Assembly: GCA_029776255.1 (NCBI GenBank)
Contig: JAKOTN010000097.1
Coordinates: forward strand, 34,523-98,522
Length of the DNA stretch: 64,000 nucleotides
Direction: 5' to 3'
From: Pseudomonadota bacterium
Lineage (GTDB): Bacteria > Pseudomonadota > Gammaproteobacteria > Burkholderiales > Rhodocyclaceae
Shown: positions 35,913 through 46,008 of the stretch, piece after piece
Position numbering within the stretch: the first letter of the stretch is position 1
Layout of the letters: each line of letters opens with the position of its first letter
Translations under genes and position numbers: made by a program
Notes under the pieces: model-generated
Database searches by the model: none
What the model was told of the DNA's origin: nothing
What the model saw: the letters and a program-made list of their open reading frames with translations, nothing else

Positions 35913-37331
35913 TTATATGGACTTGCGTAAATTGACCGGCGGGATACTGAGCGCTTCACGGTATTTTGCAATTGTTCGCCGTGCCACGACAATGCCCTGC
36001 TGACCAAGAACTTCGGATATTTGACTATCCGATAGAGGCTTTTTCGGTTCTTCGGTACTGATCAGTTGTTTGATCAGTGCGCGAATGGCCGTCGCCGAGC
36101 ATGCCCCGCCAGCTTCGGTGCTGACGTGGCTGCCAAAAAAATACTTCAGTTCGAAAATCCCACGTGGTGTCGCCATGTATTTTTGTGTGGTGACTCGCGA
36201 GATGGTGGATTCGTGCAGCCCCACGGCGTCGGCGATTTCGCGCAATATGAGCGGTCGCATGGCGACTTCACCGTGGTCCAAAAATTGGCGTTGTCGATCA
36301 ATAATAGCCTGTGCGACGCGAAGAATAGTGTCAAATCGTTGCTGCACGTTCCGGATCAGCCAGCGCGCTTCCTGCAATTGCCCCGCCAGTCCGGAGCCGC
36401 TTTGCCGGGAGAGAATTCGGGCGTACAGATTGTTGACGCGTAGACGCGGAAAGGCGTCGGCGTTGACGTTCACCGTCCATTGACCACGAACTTTTCGTAC
36501 GACCACGTCGGGTGTCACGTAACGCGTATCCGAGGCCGAATATTGTGCTCCAGGCCGTGGATTCAGACTGCAGATCAAGGCTTGAGCGGCGCGCAACGCC
36601 GTATCGTCGCTGCCAATCAGTTTTTTTAACTTTGGAAAATCGCGATTGGCCAGAAGTTCGAGATGATGACGGACAATCTCAAGTGCCAGTTCCCGCGTGC
36701 GGTCGGCGGGCAGGACCGCCAGTTGCAAGGTAAGGCATTCCTTCGCATTGCGGGCGCCAACTCCGGTTGGGTCCAGATATTGGAGACGGTTCAGGGCAAT
36801 TTGCAACTCTTCAGGTGCGATTTCCAATTCCGCGGGTAGCAGTTCCGCGATTTCGGCCAACGATTGGGTCAGGTAACCGTCGTCGTCAAGCGCTTCAATC
36901 AGACAACTCACCAAGATGCGGTCGCGGTCAGGAATCGCCATCAGGCCGAGTTGCCACAACAAATGGTCGCGCAAGGAAACCGTGGCGGCTTGTACATCCT
37001 GAAAATCGCTATCGTCGTTTTCGTCGAAGGTGCCTGATGAGCTGGCGTAAGCGGGTTCCTCTCTCGCCCACCCGTCATCGTTTTCCAATGTCTGAGGCAG
37101 GGGCTCCTCTTCGTGGGCGGGCTCGGCGGACGCGCTTTCAGTGCCGCGTGTTGAGGCCGATGGCGACACCGGATAGTCGTCCACCCGTTCGAGCAGCGGA
37201 TTCTCCTGCAGGTACTTCTCAAGCTCGTGTTCGAGTTCAAGCGTCGACAACTGCAGTAGACGAATCGACTGCTGTAGTTGAGGCGTTAACGCAAGATGTT
37301 GAGAAAGCCTGAGCTGGAGGGATGGTTTCAT
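35913..37331 (-). CDS. rpoN: RNA polymerase sigma-54 factor
   Basis: 472 residues. Region I is Gln/Leu-rich ([21 protein letters not shown]). An acidic region II follows, then the core-binding domain, the HTH ([20 protein letters not shown]) and the RpoN box [10 protein letters not shown] near the C-terminus. Sigma-54 needs AAA+ activators and controls nitrogen metabolism, motility and other genes. Downstream of lptB by 80 bases. Confidence 0.97.
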   Translation of the reverse strand: MKPSLQLRLSQHLALTPQLQQSIRLLQLSTLELEHELEKYLQENPLLERVDDYPVSPSASTRGTESASAEPAHEEEPLPQTLENDDGWAREEPAYASSSGTFDENDDSDFQDVQAATVSLRDHLLWQLGLMAIPDRDRILVSCLIEALDDDGYLTQSLAEIAELLPAELEIAPEELQIALNRLQYLDPTGVGARNAKECLTLQLAVLPADRTRELALEIVRHHLELLANRDFPKLKKLIGSDDTALRAAQALICSLNPRPGAQYSASDTRYVTPDVVVRKVRGQWTVNVNADAFPRLRVNNLYARILSRQSGSGLAGQLQEARWLIRNVQQRFDTILRVAQAIIDRQRQFLDHGEVAMRPLILREIADAVGLHESTISRVTTQKYMATPRGIFELKYFFGSHVSTEAGGACSATAIRALIKQLISTEEPKKPLSDSQISEVLGQQGIVVARRTIAKYREALSIPPVNLRKSI

Positions 37332-37411
37332 TTACGGAACCGGACAACCCGCTGTTTTGGCGAGATTAATTGCCCGTATGGTTCTCGAATGGCAAAGATG
37401 AGGTGTCGGAT

Positions 37412-38146
37412 TCAGAGGCGGAAATTTTCGCCCAGATAAACTTTCCGGACGTTTTCATTATAGATGATTTCCTCTGGCCGGCCAGCCGCGAGAACGCTTC
37501 CTTCATTGATGATGTAAGCATGATCGCAAATGTCCAGCGTTTCACGGACATTGTGATCCGTGATCAAGACGCCGATACGGCGCTCCTTGAGAAAGCGGAT
37601 GATCTGTTGGATATCCAACACGGCGATCGGATCGACGCCGGCAAAAGGCTCGTCAAGGAGAATGAAACGTGGCCCGGTCGCCAAGGCGCGGGCGATTTCC
37701 ACGCGGCGTCGTTCTCCACCGGACAGGGATGTTGCCGGCGCCTTGCGTAAGTGGTTGATATGCAATTCTTCAAGCAGATTTTCAGTTCGCTCGTCGATTT
37801 CCTGGGCCGGGAGTTCTTGCAGTTCCAACACCGCCCTGATGTTTTCGTCGACCGTCATTTTGCGGAAAACCGAGGCTTCCTGCGGCAGATACGACACGCC
37901 CATGCGGGCGCGTCGATGAATCGGCAAGTGGGTCAGGCGTTTGCCGTCGAGTTCCACTTCGCCACCATCGCAAGGGACCAAGCCGACCACCATGTAAAAA
38001 CAAGTGGTTTTGCCGGCCCCGTTTGGTCCCAGTAGGCCCACCACTTCACCGCTGGCCACCTCGAAGGAAACGTCGTGGACGACCGTGCGTGACTTGTAGC
38101 GTTTTTTTAGGTTTTGCGTCGAAAGCGTGCTTTTTGTATCTGGCAT
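37412..38146 (-). CDS. lptB: LPS export ABC transporter ATPase LptB
   Basis: 244 residues from the ATG at 38146 ([20 protein letters not shown]). Walker [13 protein letters not shown], signature [15 protein letters not shown], Walker [14 protein letters not shown]. LptB powers the LptB2FG extractor that moves LPS out of the inner membrane. lptA and lptC, which usually precede it, are absent here; recX ends one base before the lptB start. Confidence 0.94.
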   Translation of the reverse strand: MPDTKSTLSTQNLKKRYKSRTVVHDVSFEVASGEVVGLLGPNGAGKTTCFYMVVGLVPCDGGEVELDGKRLTHLPIHRRARMGVSYLPQEASVFRKMTVDENIRAVLELQELPAQEIDERTENLLEELHINHLRKAPATSLSGGERRRVEIARALATGPRFILLDEPFAGVDPIAVLDIQQIIRFLKERRIGVLITDHNVRETLDICDHAYIINEGSVLAAGRPEEIIYNENVRKVYLGENFRL

Positions 38147-38147
38147 T

Positions 38148-38600
38148 TTACCGGTCGTCTTCAAAAGCGCCGCGCAGCAAGCGCCGAATGGTTGCACTCG
38201 AGAAACCGCGCCCCGCGAGAAAACGTGCTTGCCGTGCGATTTCCGTCGGGTCGGTCACGGGTTTGGCAGAAAAACCGTATTTTCGTTGCCAGACCTGTCG
38301 CGCGCGAGAGAATTCGTCTTCTCCTGACGCCAGTGCCTGGTTGATCACGTCATCGTCTACGCCCTTGGCACGCAATTCACAAGCCAGACGCGCATCGCCA
38401 AAGCGCGGCGCTCGGGCATGCAGGCGCGCGGTTGCGTAGCGTTCGTCGGATAGCAGCCCTTGTCCGATCAGGTCGTCGAGCAAGGTGTCGAGTTCCTGCC
38501 TTGACCCGGCGTCGCCCGCGAGCTTGCCACGGAGTTCGACGCGCGTGTGATCACGGCGCGCGAGTATGCGCAGAGCACGCTCACGCAATGTTTGGGACAT
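38148..38600 (-). CDS. recX: Regulatory protein RecX
   Basis: 150 residues, helical repeats of the RecX family ([18 protein letters not shown] ... [18 protein letters not shown] ... [18 protein letters not shown]). RecX caps RecA filaments and blocks their growth. It follows recA by 9 bases and runs into lptB (TAAAATG), so all are probably on one transcript. Confidence 0.92.
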   Translation of the reverse strand: MSQTLRERALRILARRDHTRVELRGKLAGDAGSRQELDTLLDDLIGQGLLSDERYATARLHARAPRFGDARLACELRAKGVDDDVINQALASGEDEFSRARQVWQRKYGFSAKPVTDPTEIARQARFLAGRGFSSATIRRLLRGAFEDDR

Positions 38601-38609
38601 TATCGGGCA

Positions 38610-39626
38610 CTAAGCGCCGGGAACTGCCGTTGCCAAGGGAATCTTCACCGCCGAACGGATCCTGGCTTCGATTTCCTGGGCGATTTCCGGCTTGTTTCTG
38701 AGATATTCGCGTGCATTGTCTTTTCCCTGGCCGATCTTTTCGCCATTGTAGGCGTACCAGGAGCCGGATTTGTCGACCAGTTTGTGCAGTACGCCGAGTT
38801 CGATGATTTCGCCCTCGCGCGAAGTGCCCTCGCCGTAGAGAATGTCGAAAATGGCTTCGCGGAAAGGCGGCGCGACCTTGTTCTTGACCACCTTGACGCG
38901 GGTTTCGTTACCGACGACCTCGTCGCCTTTCTTGATACCGCCGATTCGGCGAATGTCTAGGCGTACCGAGGCGTAGAATTTGAGCGCGTTGCCGCCGGTG
39001 GTGGTTTCTGGGCTGCCGAACATGACGCCGATTTTCATGCGGATCTGGTTGATGAAGATCACCAGGGTATTGGTGCGGTTGATGTTGGCCGTCAGCTTGC
39101 GCAATGCCTGACTCATCAGCCGCGCCTGAAGGCCGGGTAGGGAGTCGCCCATTTCACCTTCGATTTCCGCCTTTGGCACCAGCGCGGCCACCGAGTCGAT
39201 GACCACCACATCGACGCTGGCCGAACGCACCAGCATGTCGGCGATTTCCAGCGCCTGTTCGCCGGTATCGGGTTGCGAGATCAGAAGTTCGTCAAGATTG
39301 ACGCCAAGTTTTTGCGCATACGCCGGATCGAGTGCATGTTCGGCGTCGATGAAAGCCGCCGTGCCGCCGATTTTCTGCATTTCGGCGATCACTTGTAGCG
39401 TCAGAGTGGTTTTGCCGGACGATTCCGGACCGAAAATCTCCACGACGCGCCCGCGCGGTAGGCCACCGATGCCGAGAGCGATGTCGAGTCCCAGCGAACC
39501 GGTGGACACCACCGGAATGTCGGCAACGACGCTACCTTCGCCCATTTTCATGATCGAGCCCTTGCCGAATTGTTTTTCGATCTGGGCCAATGCCGCCGCG
39601 AGCGCTTTCGACTTGTTGTCGTCCAT
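38610..39626 (-). CDS. recA: Recombinase RecA
   Basis: 338 residues. P-loop [13 protein letters not shown], Walker [11 protein letters not shown], loop L2 region [35 protein letters not shown] in outline. RecA forms filaments on ssDNA for recombination and drives LexA self-cleavage. A perfect LexA box lies 75 bases upstream. Confidence 0.98.
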   Translation of the reverse strand: MDDNKSKALAAALAQIEKQFGKGSIMKMGEGSVVADIPVVSTGSLGLDIALGIGGLPRGRVVEIFGPESSGKTTLTLQVIAEMQKIGGTAAFIDAEHALDPAYAQKLGVNLDELLISQPDTGEQALEIADMLVRSASVDVVVIDSVAALVPKAEIEGEMGDSLPGLQARLMSQALRKLTANINRTNTLVIFINQIRMKIGVMFGSPETTTGGNALKFYASVRLDIRRIGGIKKGDEVVGNETRVKVVKNKVAPPFREAIFDILYGEGTSREGEIIELGVLHKLVDKSGSWYAYNGEKIGQGKDNAREYLRNKPEIAQEIEARIRSAVKIPLATAVPGA

Positions 39627-39700
39627 TGACTGTCCTTTTATTGATTGACGGGAATTATCCCACGTTCGACCGTGTTGACGATGCCGGGAACGGTGGTGTG

Positions 39701-39716
39701 CTGTAATTATATACAG
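39701..39716 (-). promoter_or_regulatory. LexA (SOS) box upstream of recA
   Basis: CTGTAATTATATACAG, an exact CTGT-N8-ACAG palindrome with an AT-rich core, the proteobacterial LexA operator. It is about 75 bases upstream of the recA start, so recA (and recX, and possibly lptB onward by read-through) should be SOS-inducible. Confidence 0.85.
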
Positions 39717-39779
39717 CTTGTCGCGCGCGGAGGAATGTCGCTTTGGTGGCGACCGCCGCGTTCTGGAGGGGCTGGCGGC

Positions 39780-41561
39780 TCAGGAGGGATTATTGAGGCG
39801 ACTTTCCAGTAAATCCGCGATTAGCAGCAGTTCGCGGACTGTGCCCAAGGTAAAGCCCTGGCGCTCGCCGTTGCGGTTGTCGCGTAGCAGTTTGTCGAGA
39901 TAGGAGGCACATTCCGGAGTGTCCCAAGTGTGCGAAATTTCAGCAAGGATGTGCGGCAAACGGCTGATCGATGGCAAGCGCGTCAGCAACTGCTCGATCG
40001 GGGCGTTTTGCACGTCGCTTATCGCGAATGCCGACGGGGGATTTACCTCCATGCTTTCCCAGGTCGGTGGCGCGACGTTGAAATGCTGCTTGAGTTTCTG
40101 GCCCAGGGTATCGAATGCCGCGTGCTGGTCGTTCTGCCGGTAAATTTCCAATAGCTTCAGCCATGGCGCCACCGCTGTCCGTGGGTGGTTGTCGATGAAT
40201 TCCTCAATGGCCTGGGCCGCGCCGGCGAGACGTCCGAAGGACACCATGATTTCCGCCAGTTCCAGCACGGCCGTCGCTTCCTCCTGGCCGCCGATTGCGG
40301 CATTGGACGCCTCGGTGGCGGAAATCGGCGTGGCGGTCGAGGGGGTCGAGTCCGCGCCGGCGGAGTCGGGACCGGAAATGCTGTGTTCGGTCAATGGCGA
40401 CTGCTGGCTGAAACCGGAAAGACCCGCTGGATCGCTCAATTGCCAGCGGCTGATGGCGCTGTCCTGCATCTCGGCTGGTGGTTCCGAAGGGCTGGAGGCG
40501 ATCGCCGCTGTGGGTGGTTGTCTGTTCGAACGCTGGCGAAGCAGCCAGGCAAGCCCGCCACCGAGGACGAGAACGCCCAGCGCGCTCAAGCCGGCCAGCC
40601 ACCAGCCTTCGTCTTCCTCGACCGGTGGCGGCGTGAACCGTGGTGCCGGCGGTTTTGCCGCCGTCGGTGTGGAGGGCGTACCACTGGTACCCGTGGCGAT
40701 CGGTGTTGCCGGAGCCGTGGCGATGGCCGGTGCCGTTGCGGGCGATGGCGGCGGCGGTGCCGCGACCGGCAATGTGACGGAGGCGGGTGCCGGAGCGGCG
40801 CCATTTTGCAAGGCCTCGATCCGCTCGTTGAGCAGGCGGACTTTTTCGCTCAGAAGGCGCTGTTGTTCGGTTTGCTGATCGAGCGCCATTCGCAGCCTTG
40901 CTTCCGCGGCGTCTTCCGCCGTCGCCAGGCTGGTTGATTGGCGGGCCTTGCCGGCATCGAGCGATTGCGCGGCGGTGGGCTTGTCGTTGCTTGCCGTCGT
41001 CGGCGTCGGCGTCGGCGTCGGCCGGGCGCTGCCCGCTGTCGGCCAGCGATGCGCCGCGCTGCCGCGCTGCCAGCCGTGGCGGGGGGATTTCCTGGCGGAA
41101 AGATAGCGCCGTGGAGCCGGCGTGTCGGCGGACGATAACGACGTTCTCTCGACACGCATTGGCATGGCGGGGATCGACGGCCGGTAGTTGCGCACCACCT
41201 CGGCGCCACAACCCTTGTGCAGGTTGATCCGCACGGACGATTCGAGAACCGGCTGGAACGAGACGATGCGCAGGCGGTAGCGGCCGGCGTATTGTTCGAG
41301 GCTCACCCGCCCTTGTGTCAGCGGCGGGGTGCCAGCGCCGTGTTCGGAGGCGTCGCCGAGACGAAAGCACTCGGCGAGCGGTTGGTCGCCGACCACGGCG
41401 TCGGTCAGTTCGACTTCGGCCTCCAGGCGCTTGCCGACTGCCGAAAGCACGGTCATCTTGCCCAGACCAACGGCCTCTGCTTTTCCGATCGACAACAGAA
41501 TCATCGACAGCAGCGCAATAAAGATCGAAGACGTGTGATTTTTCACGATTTTGATGGGCAT
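39780..41561 (-). CDS. FimV/HubP-like inner-membrane protein
   Basis: 593 residues. Signal-like N-terminus, then the FimV N-terminal domain (GLGKMTVLSAVGKRLEAEVELTD). A Pro/Ala/Thr-rich low-complexity region and a short coiled coil (LLSEKVRLLNERIEALQNG) follow, then a transmembrane helix (LAGLSALGVLVLGGGLAWLL) near residue 340 and a cytoplasmic part with one TPR-like helical unit (AVLELAEIMVSFGRLAGAAQA). FimV proteins organise cell poles and type IV pili. No clear LysM domain is seen, unlike typical FimV. Confidence 0.75.
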   Translation of the reverse strand: MPIKIVKNHTSSIFIALLSMILLSIGKAEAVGLGKMTVLSAVGKRLEAEVELTDAVVGDQPLAECFRLGDASEHGAGTPPLTQGRVSLEQYAGRYRLRIVSFQPVLESSVRINLHKGCGAEVVRNYRPSIPAMPMRVERTSLSSADTPAPRRYLSARKSPRHGWQRGSAAHRWPTAGSARPTPTPTPTTASNDKPTAAQSLDAGKARQSTSLATAEDAAEARLRMALDQQTEQQRLLSEKVRLLNERIEALQNGAAPAPASVTLPVAAPPPPSPATAPAIATAPATPIATGTSGTPSTPTAAKPPAPRFTPPPVEEDEGWWLAGLSALGVLVLGGGLAWLLRQRSNRQPPTAAIASSPSEPPAEMQDSAISRWQLSDPAGLSGFSQQSPLTEHSISGPDSAGADSTPSTATPISATEASNAAIGGQEEATAVLELAEIMVSFGRLAGAAQAIEEFIDNHPRTAVAPWLKLLEIYRQNDQHAAFDTLGQKLKQHFNVAPPTWESMEVNPPSAFAISDVQNAPIEQLLTRLPSISRLPHILAEISHTWDTPECASYLDKLLRDNRNGERQGFTLGTVRELLLIADLLESRLNNPS

Positions 41562-41679
41562 TGGACGCCGTAAAGATCTGTTCTAAGTGCCTATTCTATG
41601 CCAAGGTCGGCGCGATTGGCTGAAATCGTCAACCTGCGCGCCGGCGGCGGGCGACCGGGGTGTGGCGGCGGACGAGGGC

Positions 41680-42189
41680 TCATGCCGACACGACGCCGGC
41701 CCGTCGCAGAATACCGTCCAATGCGTGCGCCACCGATTGCGCGCGGACCGCGTTGCGGTCGCCGGCGAAAGCCTGCGTGTCGGTCGCCAGTCGTCCGTCC
41801 GCCGCGGCCCAGGCGAAGCAGACGGTGCCGACCGGCCGGCTGACCGAACCGCCGCCCGGACCGGCGACACCGGTGATGGCCAATGCCCAGTCGGCATGCG
41901 CGTGACGCAAGGCGCCGCGCGCCATCGCCGCCGCCGTTGCTTCGCTGACCGCGCCTTGCGCCGCCAGCATTTCGCTGTCGACGCCGAGCATTTCGACCTT
42001 GGCCGCGTTCGAGTAGGTGATGAAACCGCGCTCGAACCACGTCGAACTGCCGGCAACCGCCGTCAGGCACTGCCCCACCCAGCCGCCGGTGCACGATTCG
42101 GCGGTCGCCAGACGCTCGCCGGTCGCCAGCAGCGCGCGGCCGACTTCGGCGGCCAGCGCTTCCAGCGACGCTTGATCGTGGCCGCTCAT
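41680..42189 (-). CDS. pncC: CinA C-terminal family protein (NMN deamidase, PncC)
   Basis: 169 residues, stand-alone CinA C-terminal domain without the CinA N-terminal molybdopterin-like part. Motifs: TAESCTGGWVGQ, GFITYSNAAKVEMLGV, ALAITGVAGPGGG and PVGTVCFAW. PncC converts nicotinamide mononucleotide to nicotinate mononucleotide in NAD salvage. Start overlaps the pgpA stop (ATGA). Confidence 0.92.
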   Translation of the reverse strand: MSGHDQASLEALAAEVGRALLATGERLATAESCTGGWVGQCLTAVAGSSTWFERGFITYSNAAKVEMLGVDSEMLAAQGAVSEATAAAMARGALRHAHADWALAITGVAGPGGGSVSRPVGTVCFAWAAADGRLATDTQAFAGDRNAVRAQSVAHALDGILRRAGVVSA

Positions 42190-42695
42190 CCGAGTACGAA
42201 GCGGGCCATGGCCAGCACCAGCAGCGTGTAGCCGGCGGCGACCAGATCGTCGCTCATCACCCCGAAACCGTTTTTCACCTGCTCGTCGAAATAGCGGGCT
42301 GGCTGCGGCTTGCCGATATCGAACAGACGGAACAAGGCGAAGGCTGCCATTTGCCACGGCCATTCCGCCGGGCAGAACAGCAACACCAGCCAGAACGGCA
42401 CGATTTCGTCCCAGACGATGCTGCCGTGATCGACAACGCCCAGATCCACGCCGGTGCGATGCACCGCCAGCACGCCGCCGACGAAACAGATCACCAGCCC
42501 GCCGAGCAGCTCGAAATCGCTCATCCACGGCCGCAGCAAGGGAAAGGACGCCCAGGCGAACAAGGTGCCGACGGTGCCCGGCGCCACCGGCGACAGGCCG
42601 CTGCCGAAGCCGCAGGCCACCAAATGCGCGGGATGCGCGAACAGAAAGCGCCAGGAGGGTGCCTTAGTGGCCAAAATGGTCAAAGCCTCGCTCAT
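42186..42695 (-). CDS. pgpA: Phosphatidylglycerophosphatase A
   Basis: 169 residues with membrane helices. Motifs: GFGSGLSPVAPGTVGTL and DHGSIVWDEIVPFW (metal-binding Asp/Glu), LFRLFDIGKPQP. Removes phosphate from PGP to give phosphatidylglycerol at the inner membrane. The start lies 32 bases inside the thiL 3' end, a longer overlap than the others in this operon. Confidence 0.94.
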   Translation of the reverse strand: MSEALTILATKAPSWRFLFAHPAHLVACGFGSGLSPVAPGTVGTLFAWASFPLLRPWMSDFELLGGLVICFVGGVLAVHRTGVDLGVVDHGSIVWDEIVPFWLVLLFCPAEWPWQMAAFALFRLFDIGKPQPARYFDEQVKNGFGVMSDDLVAAGYTLLVLAMARFVLG

Positions 42696-43626
42696 TCACG
42701 GCCACCGCCTTGCCGTGGGCATCCCATACCGTCAAGGTGCCGCCTTCGCCAGCGCACGTCTCGCCGCAACGCCACAGCGGCAGGGCCAGTTCCAGGGCCA
42801 ACGCCGCCAGTTCGCCGCGTTTCGCCGGCGGCGCCGCGAAGGCCAGTTCGTAATCGTCGCCGCCGGCCAACTGGCACTGCCGGGCCAGCGCCGGATCGGC
42901 GACCGCCGGCAGCGGCGGCAGAGCCGCCAGCGACACGCGCCCCGCCAGCCGCGAACGTTGGAGGAGATGGCCGAGATCGGCCAGCAGACCGTCCGACACG
43001 TCGATAGCCGCGCGGGCCAGTCCGCGCTCGCGCAGCGCCAGTCCGAGTTCAATGCGCGGCCAGGGATTTTGCAGGGCGTTCACGCAACGCGCCGCGAGTT
43101 CGTCCGGCAGTCGCGTCCGCTGTTGCAAATGCGCCAGACCCAGCGCGGCCAGGCCGGGCTGGCCGGAAACCCAGAGATCGTCGCCGGGCATGGCGCCGTC
43201 GCGCCGCAGCGCCGTGCCGGCGGGGACTTCGCCGATGGCCGTCAGACAGAGGTTGAGCGGCCCGCGGGTGGTGTCGCCGCCGGCCAGATCGACGCCGTGG
43301 CGCCCGGCGCAGGCGAACAGGCCGTCCGCGAAAGCCGCCAGCCAGTCGTCGCGCGCCGCCGGCAGGCTGCCGGCCAAGAAGGCCCAGCGTGGAGTGGCGC
43401 CCATCGCCGCCAGATCCGAGAGATTCACCGCCAGCGCCTTCCAGCCGAGTAGGCGGGGATCGGTCGCCGGCAGGAAATGCGTGCCTTCGACCAGCATGTC
43501 GGTGGTGACCGCCAGCGCCATGCCGGGCGAAGGCGCCAGCAGCGCGCAATCGTCGCCGGGACCGAGCAGCGTCCGCGGCGTCGGCCGTGCGAAATGGCGG
43601 GCGATCAGCTCAAATTCGCTGGGCAT
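42664..43626 (-). CDS. thiL: Thiamine-monophosphate kinase
   Basis: 320 residues from the ATG at 43626 (MPSEFELIARHFARPTPRTL); the ORF-track N-terminus is out of the real gene. Motifs: LGPGDDCALL, TTDMLVEGTHF, AVNLSDLAAMGA, LAGGDTTRGPLNL and DVSDGLLADLGHLL. Phosphorylates thiamine monophosphate to the pyrophosphate cofactor with ATP. 38 bases after nusB. Confidence 0.95.
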   Translation of the reverse strand: MPSEFELIARHFARPTPRTLLGPGDDCALLAPSPGMALAVTTDMLVEGTHFLPATDPRLLGWKALAVNLSDLAAMGATPRWAFLAGSLPAARDDWLAAFADGLFACAGRHGVDLAGGDTTRGPLNLCLTAIGEVPAGTALRRDGAMPGDDLWVSGQPGLAALGLAHLQQRTRLPDELAARCVNALQNPWPRIELGLALRERGLARAAIDVSDGLLADLGHLLQRSRLAGRVSLAALPPLPAVADPALARQCQLAGGDDYELAFAAPPAKRGELAALALELALPLWRCGETCAGEGGTLTVWDAHGKAVAVNERGFDHFGH

Positions 43627-43664
43627 CGTCGCCTCGCGGCAAGCGGGCCGGTGGCGGCAACGGT

Positions 43665-44171
43665 TCAGCGTCCCTTGCCGCGCGTCGCGCGCTTGGCCTC
43701 GACCTCCACCGGCCGCAAGCGCGCCGCCAGCTTGTCGAGCACGCCGTTGACGTACTTGTGGCCGTCGGTGCCGCCAAAACTCTTGGCCAGCTCGATGGAC
43801 TCGTTGATGATCACCCGGTAAGGCGTTTGCGGGTAATTCGCCAACTCGAAAGCGCCGCCCAGCAGCACGCACGCTTCCACCGGCGACAATTCGCCGAAGG
43901 GGCGGTCCAGAAAGTCCTGCAACCGCGCCTGCAGCGTTTCGCGCTGGGCCAGCACGCCGCGCAGCAAATGAGTGAAGAAATCGCGGTCGGCCTTCTCGAA
44001 ACCCTCGCTGTCGCGCAGATGCGCCTCGACCGCCGCCTCGTCGTTGCCGCTCAGCCGCCATTGATAAAGCGCCTGCAAGGCAAACTCGCGGGCGCGACGG
44101 CGCGGCGAGCGCGCGACCGGCGCCTTGGCCTTGTTCGGCGGCGTGGGTGTGCTGGAAGTCGACTCGGTCAT
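43665..44171 (-). CDS. nusB: Transcription antitermination protein NusB
   Basis: 168 residues from the ATG at 44171, which overlaps the ribH stop (TGATG); a GTG one codon earlier is possible. Motifs: RRRAREFALQALYQW at the N-terminus and PYRVIINESIELAKSFGGTDGHKYVNGVLDKL at the C-terminus. NusB-NusE binds boxA in rRNA antitermination. Extra 30 residues at the N-terminus are low complexity. Confidence 0.95.
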   Translation of the reverse strand: MTESTSSTPTPPNKAKAPVARSPRRRAREFALQALYQWRLSGNDEAAVEAHLRDSEGFEKADRDFFTHLLRGVLAQRETLQARLQDFLDRPFGELSPVEACVLLGGAFELANYPQTPYRVIINESIELAKSFGGTDGHKYVNGVLDKLAARLRPVEVEAKRATRGKGR

Positions 44172-44698
44172 CACACTGGCTCCCCGGCGATTGCGCGTAA
44201 CAAATGGGCCATTTCCACCGCCGCCTGCGCGCAGTCGGCGCCCTTCAACCGCATGCGGGCGATGGCCTGGTCGTCGTTCTCGCAGGTCAGGATGCCGTTG
44301 GCGATCGGCACGCCGCTGCTCAACTGCACTTCCATCAGCGCCCGGCAGGAATCGTTGGCGACAATCTCGAAGTGATACGTTTCGCCGCGAATCACCGCGC
44401 CCAGGGCGATCAAGGCATCGAAACGGCCGCTGCGCGCCATGGTCTGTAGCGTCAGCGGAATTTCCAGCGCCCCGGGCACGCTGGCCACGGCGATGCGGCC
44501 GGGGGCCACGCCCAGCCGCCCCAGTTCACCGACACAGGCGCTGAGCAAGCCCTCGCAGATATCCCGATTGAAGCGGCTCATGACGATGCCGACCGCCAGC
44601 CCGCCGCCGTCCAGCGACGACGGATATTCACCATATTCGGCGACCGCCCGGTCGCGCGCGGCGTTGACGGCGGGTGGCGGAGAGGTGCGTGTACTCAT
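44171..44698 (-). CDS. ribH: 6,7-dimethyl-8-ribityllumazine synthase
   Basis: 175 residues. Motifs: [43 protein letters not shown] (with the catalytic His of the GETxHF motif) and [12 protein letters not shown]. Condenses ArPD and dihydroxybutanone phosphate to lumazine in riboflavin synthesis. Start overlaps the ribB stop (ATGA). The N-terminus is about 20 residues longer than usual. Confidence 0.96.
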   Translation of the reverse strand: MSTRTSPPPAVNAARDRAVAEYGEYPSSLDGGGLAVGIVMSRFNRDICEGLLSACVGELGRLGVAPGRIAVASVPGALEIPLTLQTMARSGRFDALIALGAVIRGETYHFEIVANDSCRALMEVQLSSGVPIANGILTCENDDQAIARMRLKGADCAQAAVEMAHLLRAIAGEPV

Positions 44699-45831
44699 CG
44701 GATGTCATCCAGATCGGCGGGTGTGGCGATGTGGCCGGTCACTTCGAGGTCGAAACCGGTCATGCTCGGCATCCGGCGCGGGCTCGACAGCAATTTCATC
44801 TTGCCGACGCCGAGATCGCGCAGAATCTGCGCGCCGATGCCATAAATGCGCGGGTCCCAGCGCGCCGCCGGGCGTTTGGCGGCCGCCGGCTCGCGCAGCA
44901 GGTCGAGAATGTCCTGGCCGCTTTCCGGGCGATGCAGCAGCACGATCACGCCCGCCTCCACCCGCGTCAGCGCCGCCATCGCCACCGACAGCGGGAAGGT
45001 ATGCCGGCCACCCTCGAGATCGATGAAATCCACCACCGACAGCGGCTCATGCACCCGCACCAGCGTTTCCCGGTCGGCCCGGATGTCGCCCTTGGTCAAT
45101 ACCAGATGCACCTCGTTCGACGTGCGATCGGTGTAGGCATGCAAGGTCAGTTCGCCGTGGGCCGTGCGCACCGGTTTGGAGAACGTGCGCTCGACCAACG
45201 CCTCGTGCCGGCTGCGGTAATGGATCAGGTCGGCGATACTGCCGATTTTCAGATTGTGTTCGCGGGCGAAGCCGACCAGATCCTCCAGGCGAGCCATGCT
45301 GCCATCGTCCTTGAGAATTTCGCAGATCACCGCCGCCGGTTCCAGCCCCGCCAGCTGCGCCAGATCGCAGCCCGCCTCGGTGTGCCCGGCCCGCACCAGC
45401 ACCCCGCCGGGACGGGCCATGATCGGAAAGACGTGCCCCGGTTGCACGATATCGTTCGGGCCGGCGTTTCTCGCCACCGCCGCCTTGATCGTCCGCGCCC
45501 GATCCTGCGCCGAAATGCCGGTGGTCACGCCCTCGGCGGCCTCGATCGACACCGTGAACGCCGTGCTGTACGGACTCTTGTTGTCGCGCGCCATCTGCAT
45601 CAGGCCCAGTTGCCGGCAACGCGCCTCGCTCAGCGTCAGGCAGATCAGGCCGCGACCATGACGGGCCATGAAATTGATCGCCTCGGCGCTGACATGCTCG
45701 GCGGCGAGAACCAGATCGCCCTCGTTTTCCCGATCCTCCTCGTCAACCAGGACCACCATCCGCCCGGCGCGCATTTCGACAATGATTTCCTCGATCGGCG
45801 AGACATCGGCCGACGTGCTTTGTGGTGCCAT
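44695..45831 (-). CDS. ribB: DHBP synthase fused to a degenerate GTP cyclohydrolase II domain
   Basis: 378 residues from the ATG at 45831, which has a strong AGGAGG; the ORF-track extension is a shadow. Residues 1-205 are a full 3,4-dihydroxy-2-butanone-4-phosphate synthase ([34 protein letters not shown]). The C-terminal 165 residues have the GTP cyclohydrolase II fold, but the zinc-binding Cys cluster expected after VRVHEP is missing, so this half is probably inactive (RibBX type). It supplies the four-carbon unit to RibH. Confidence 0.92.
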   Translation of the reverse strand: MAPQSTSADVSPIEEIIVEMRAGRMVVLVDEEDRENEGDLVLAAEHVSAEAINFMARHGRGLICLTLSEARCRQLGLMQMARDNKSPYSTAFTVSIEAAEGVTTGISAQDRARTIKAAVARNAGPNDIVQPGHVFPIMARPGGVLVRAGHTEAGCDLAQLAGLEPAAVICEILKDDGSMARLEDLVGFAREHNLKIGSIADLIHYRSRHEALVERTFSKPVRTAHGELTLHAYTDRTSNEVHLVLTKGDIRADRETLVRVHEPLSVVDFIDLEGGRHTFPLSVAMAALTRVEAGVIVLLHRPESGQDILDLLREPAAAKRPAARWDPRIYGIGAQILRDLGVGKMKLLSSPRRMPSMTGFDLEVTGHIATPADLDDIR

Positions 45832-46008
45832 GCTGTTCTTTCCTCCTGTGCGGTCCGTGTGCGCCGCGCGACCCACCCGGCGTGACCGTCGGAAGCGCGT
45901 CCACACCGCCCGGAACGGCGCCGCAGCCTGGATTCTCGCAGTTTCCGGCCGCCTCCGCCATGCTGGCAATGATCGCGATGGCGCAAAGGCGCGCCAATTA
46001 GCGCACGC

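Noticed and set aside
40204-41370. 388-aa minus-strand ORF inside the FimV-like gene
   Set aside because: Out-of-frame Arg-rich shadow of the low-complexity region.
45832-46008. FMN riboswitch upstream of ribB
   Set aside because: No RFN-element consensus helices could be recognised; only an AGGAGG ribosome binding site is clear.
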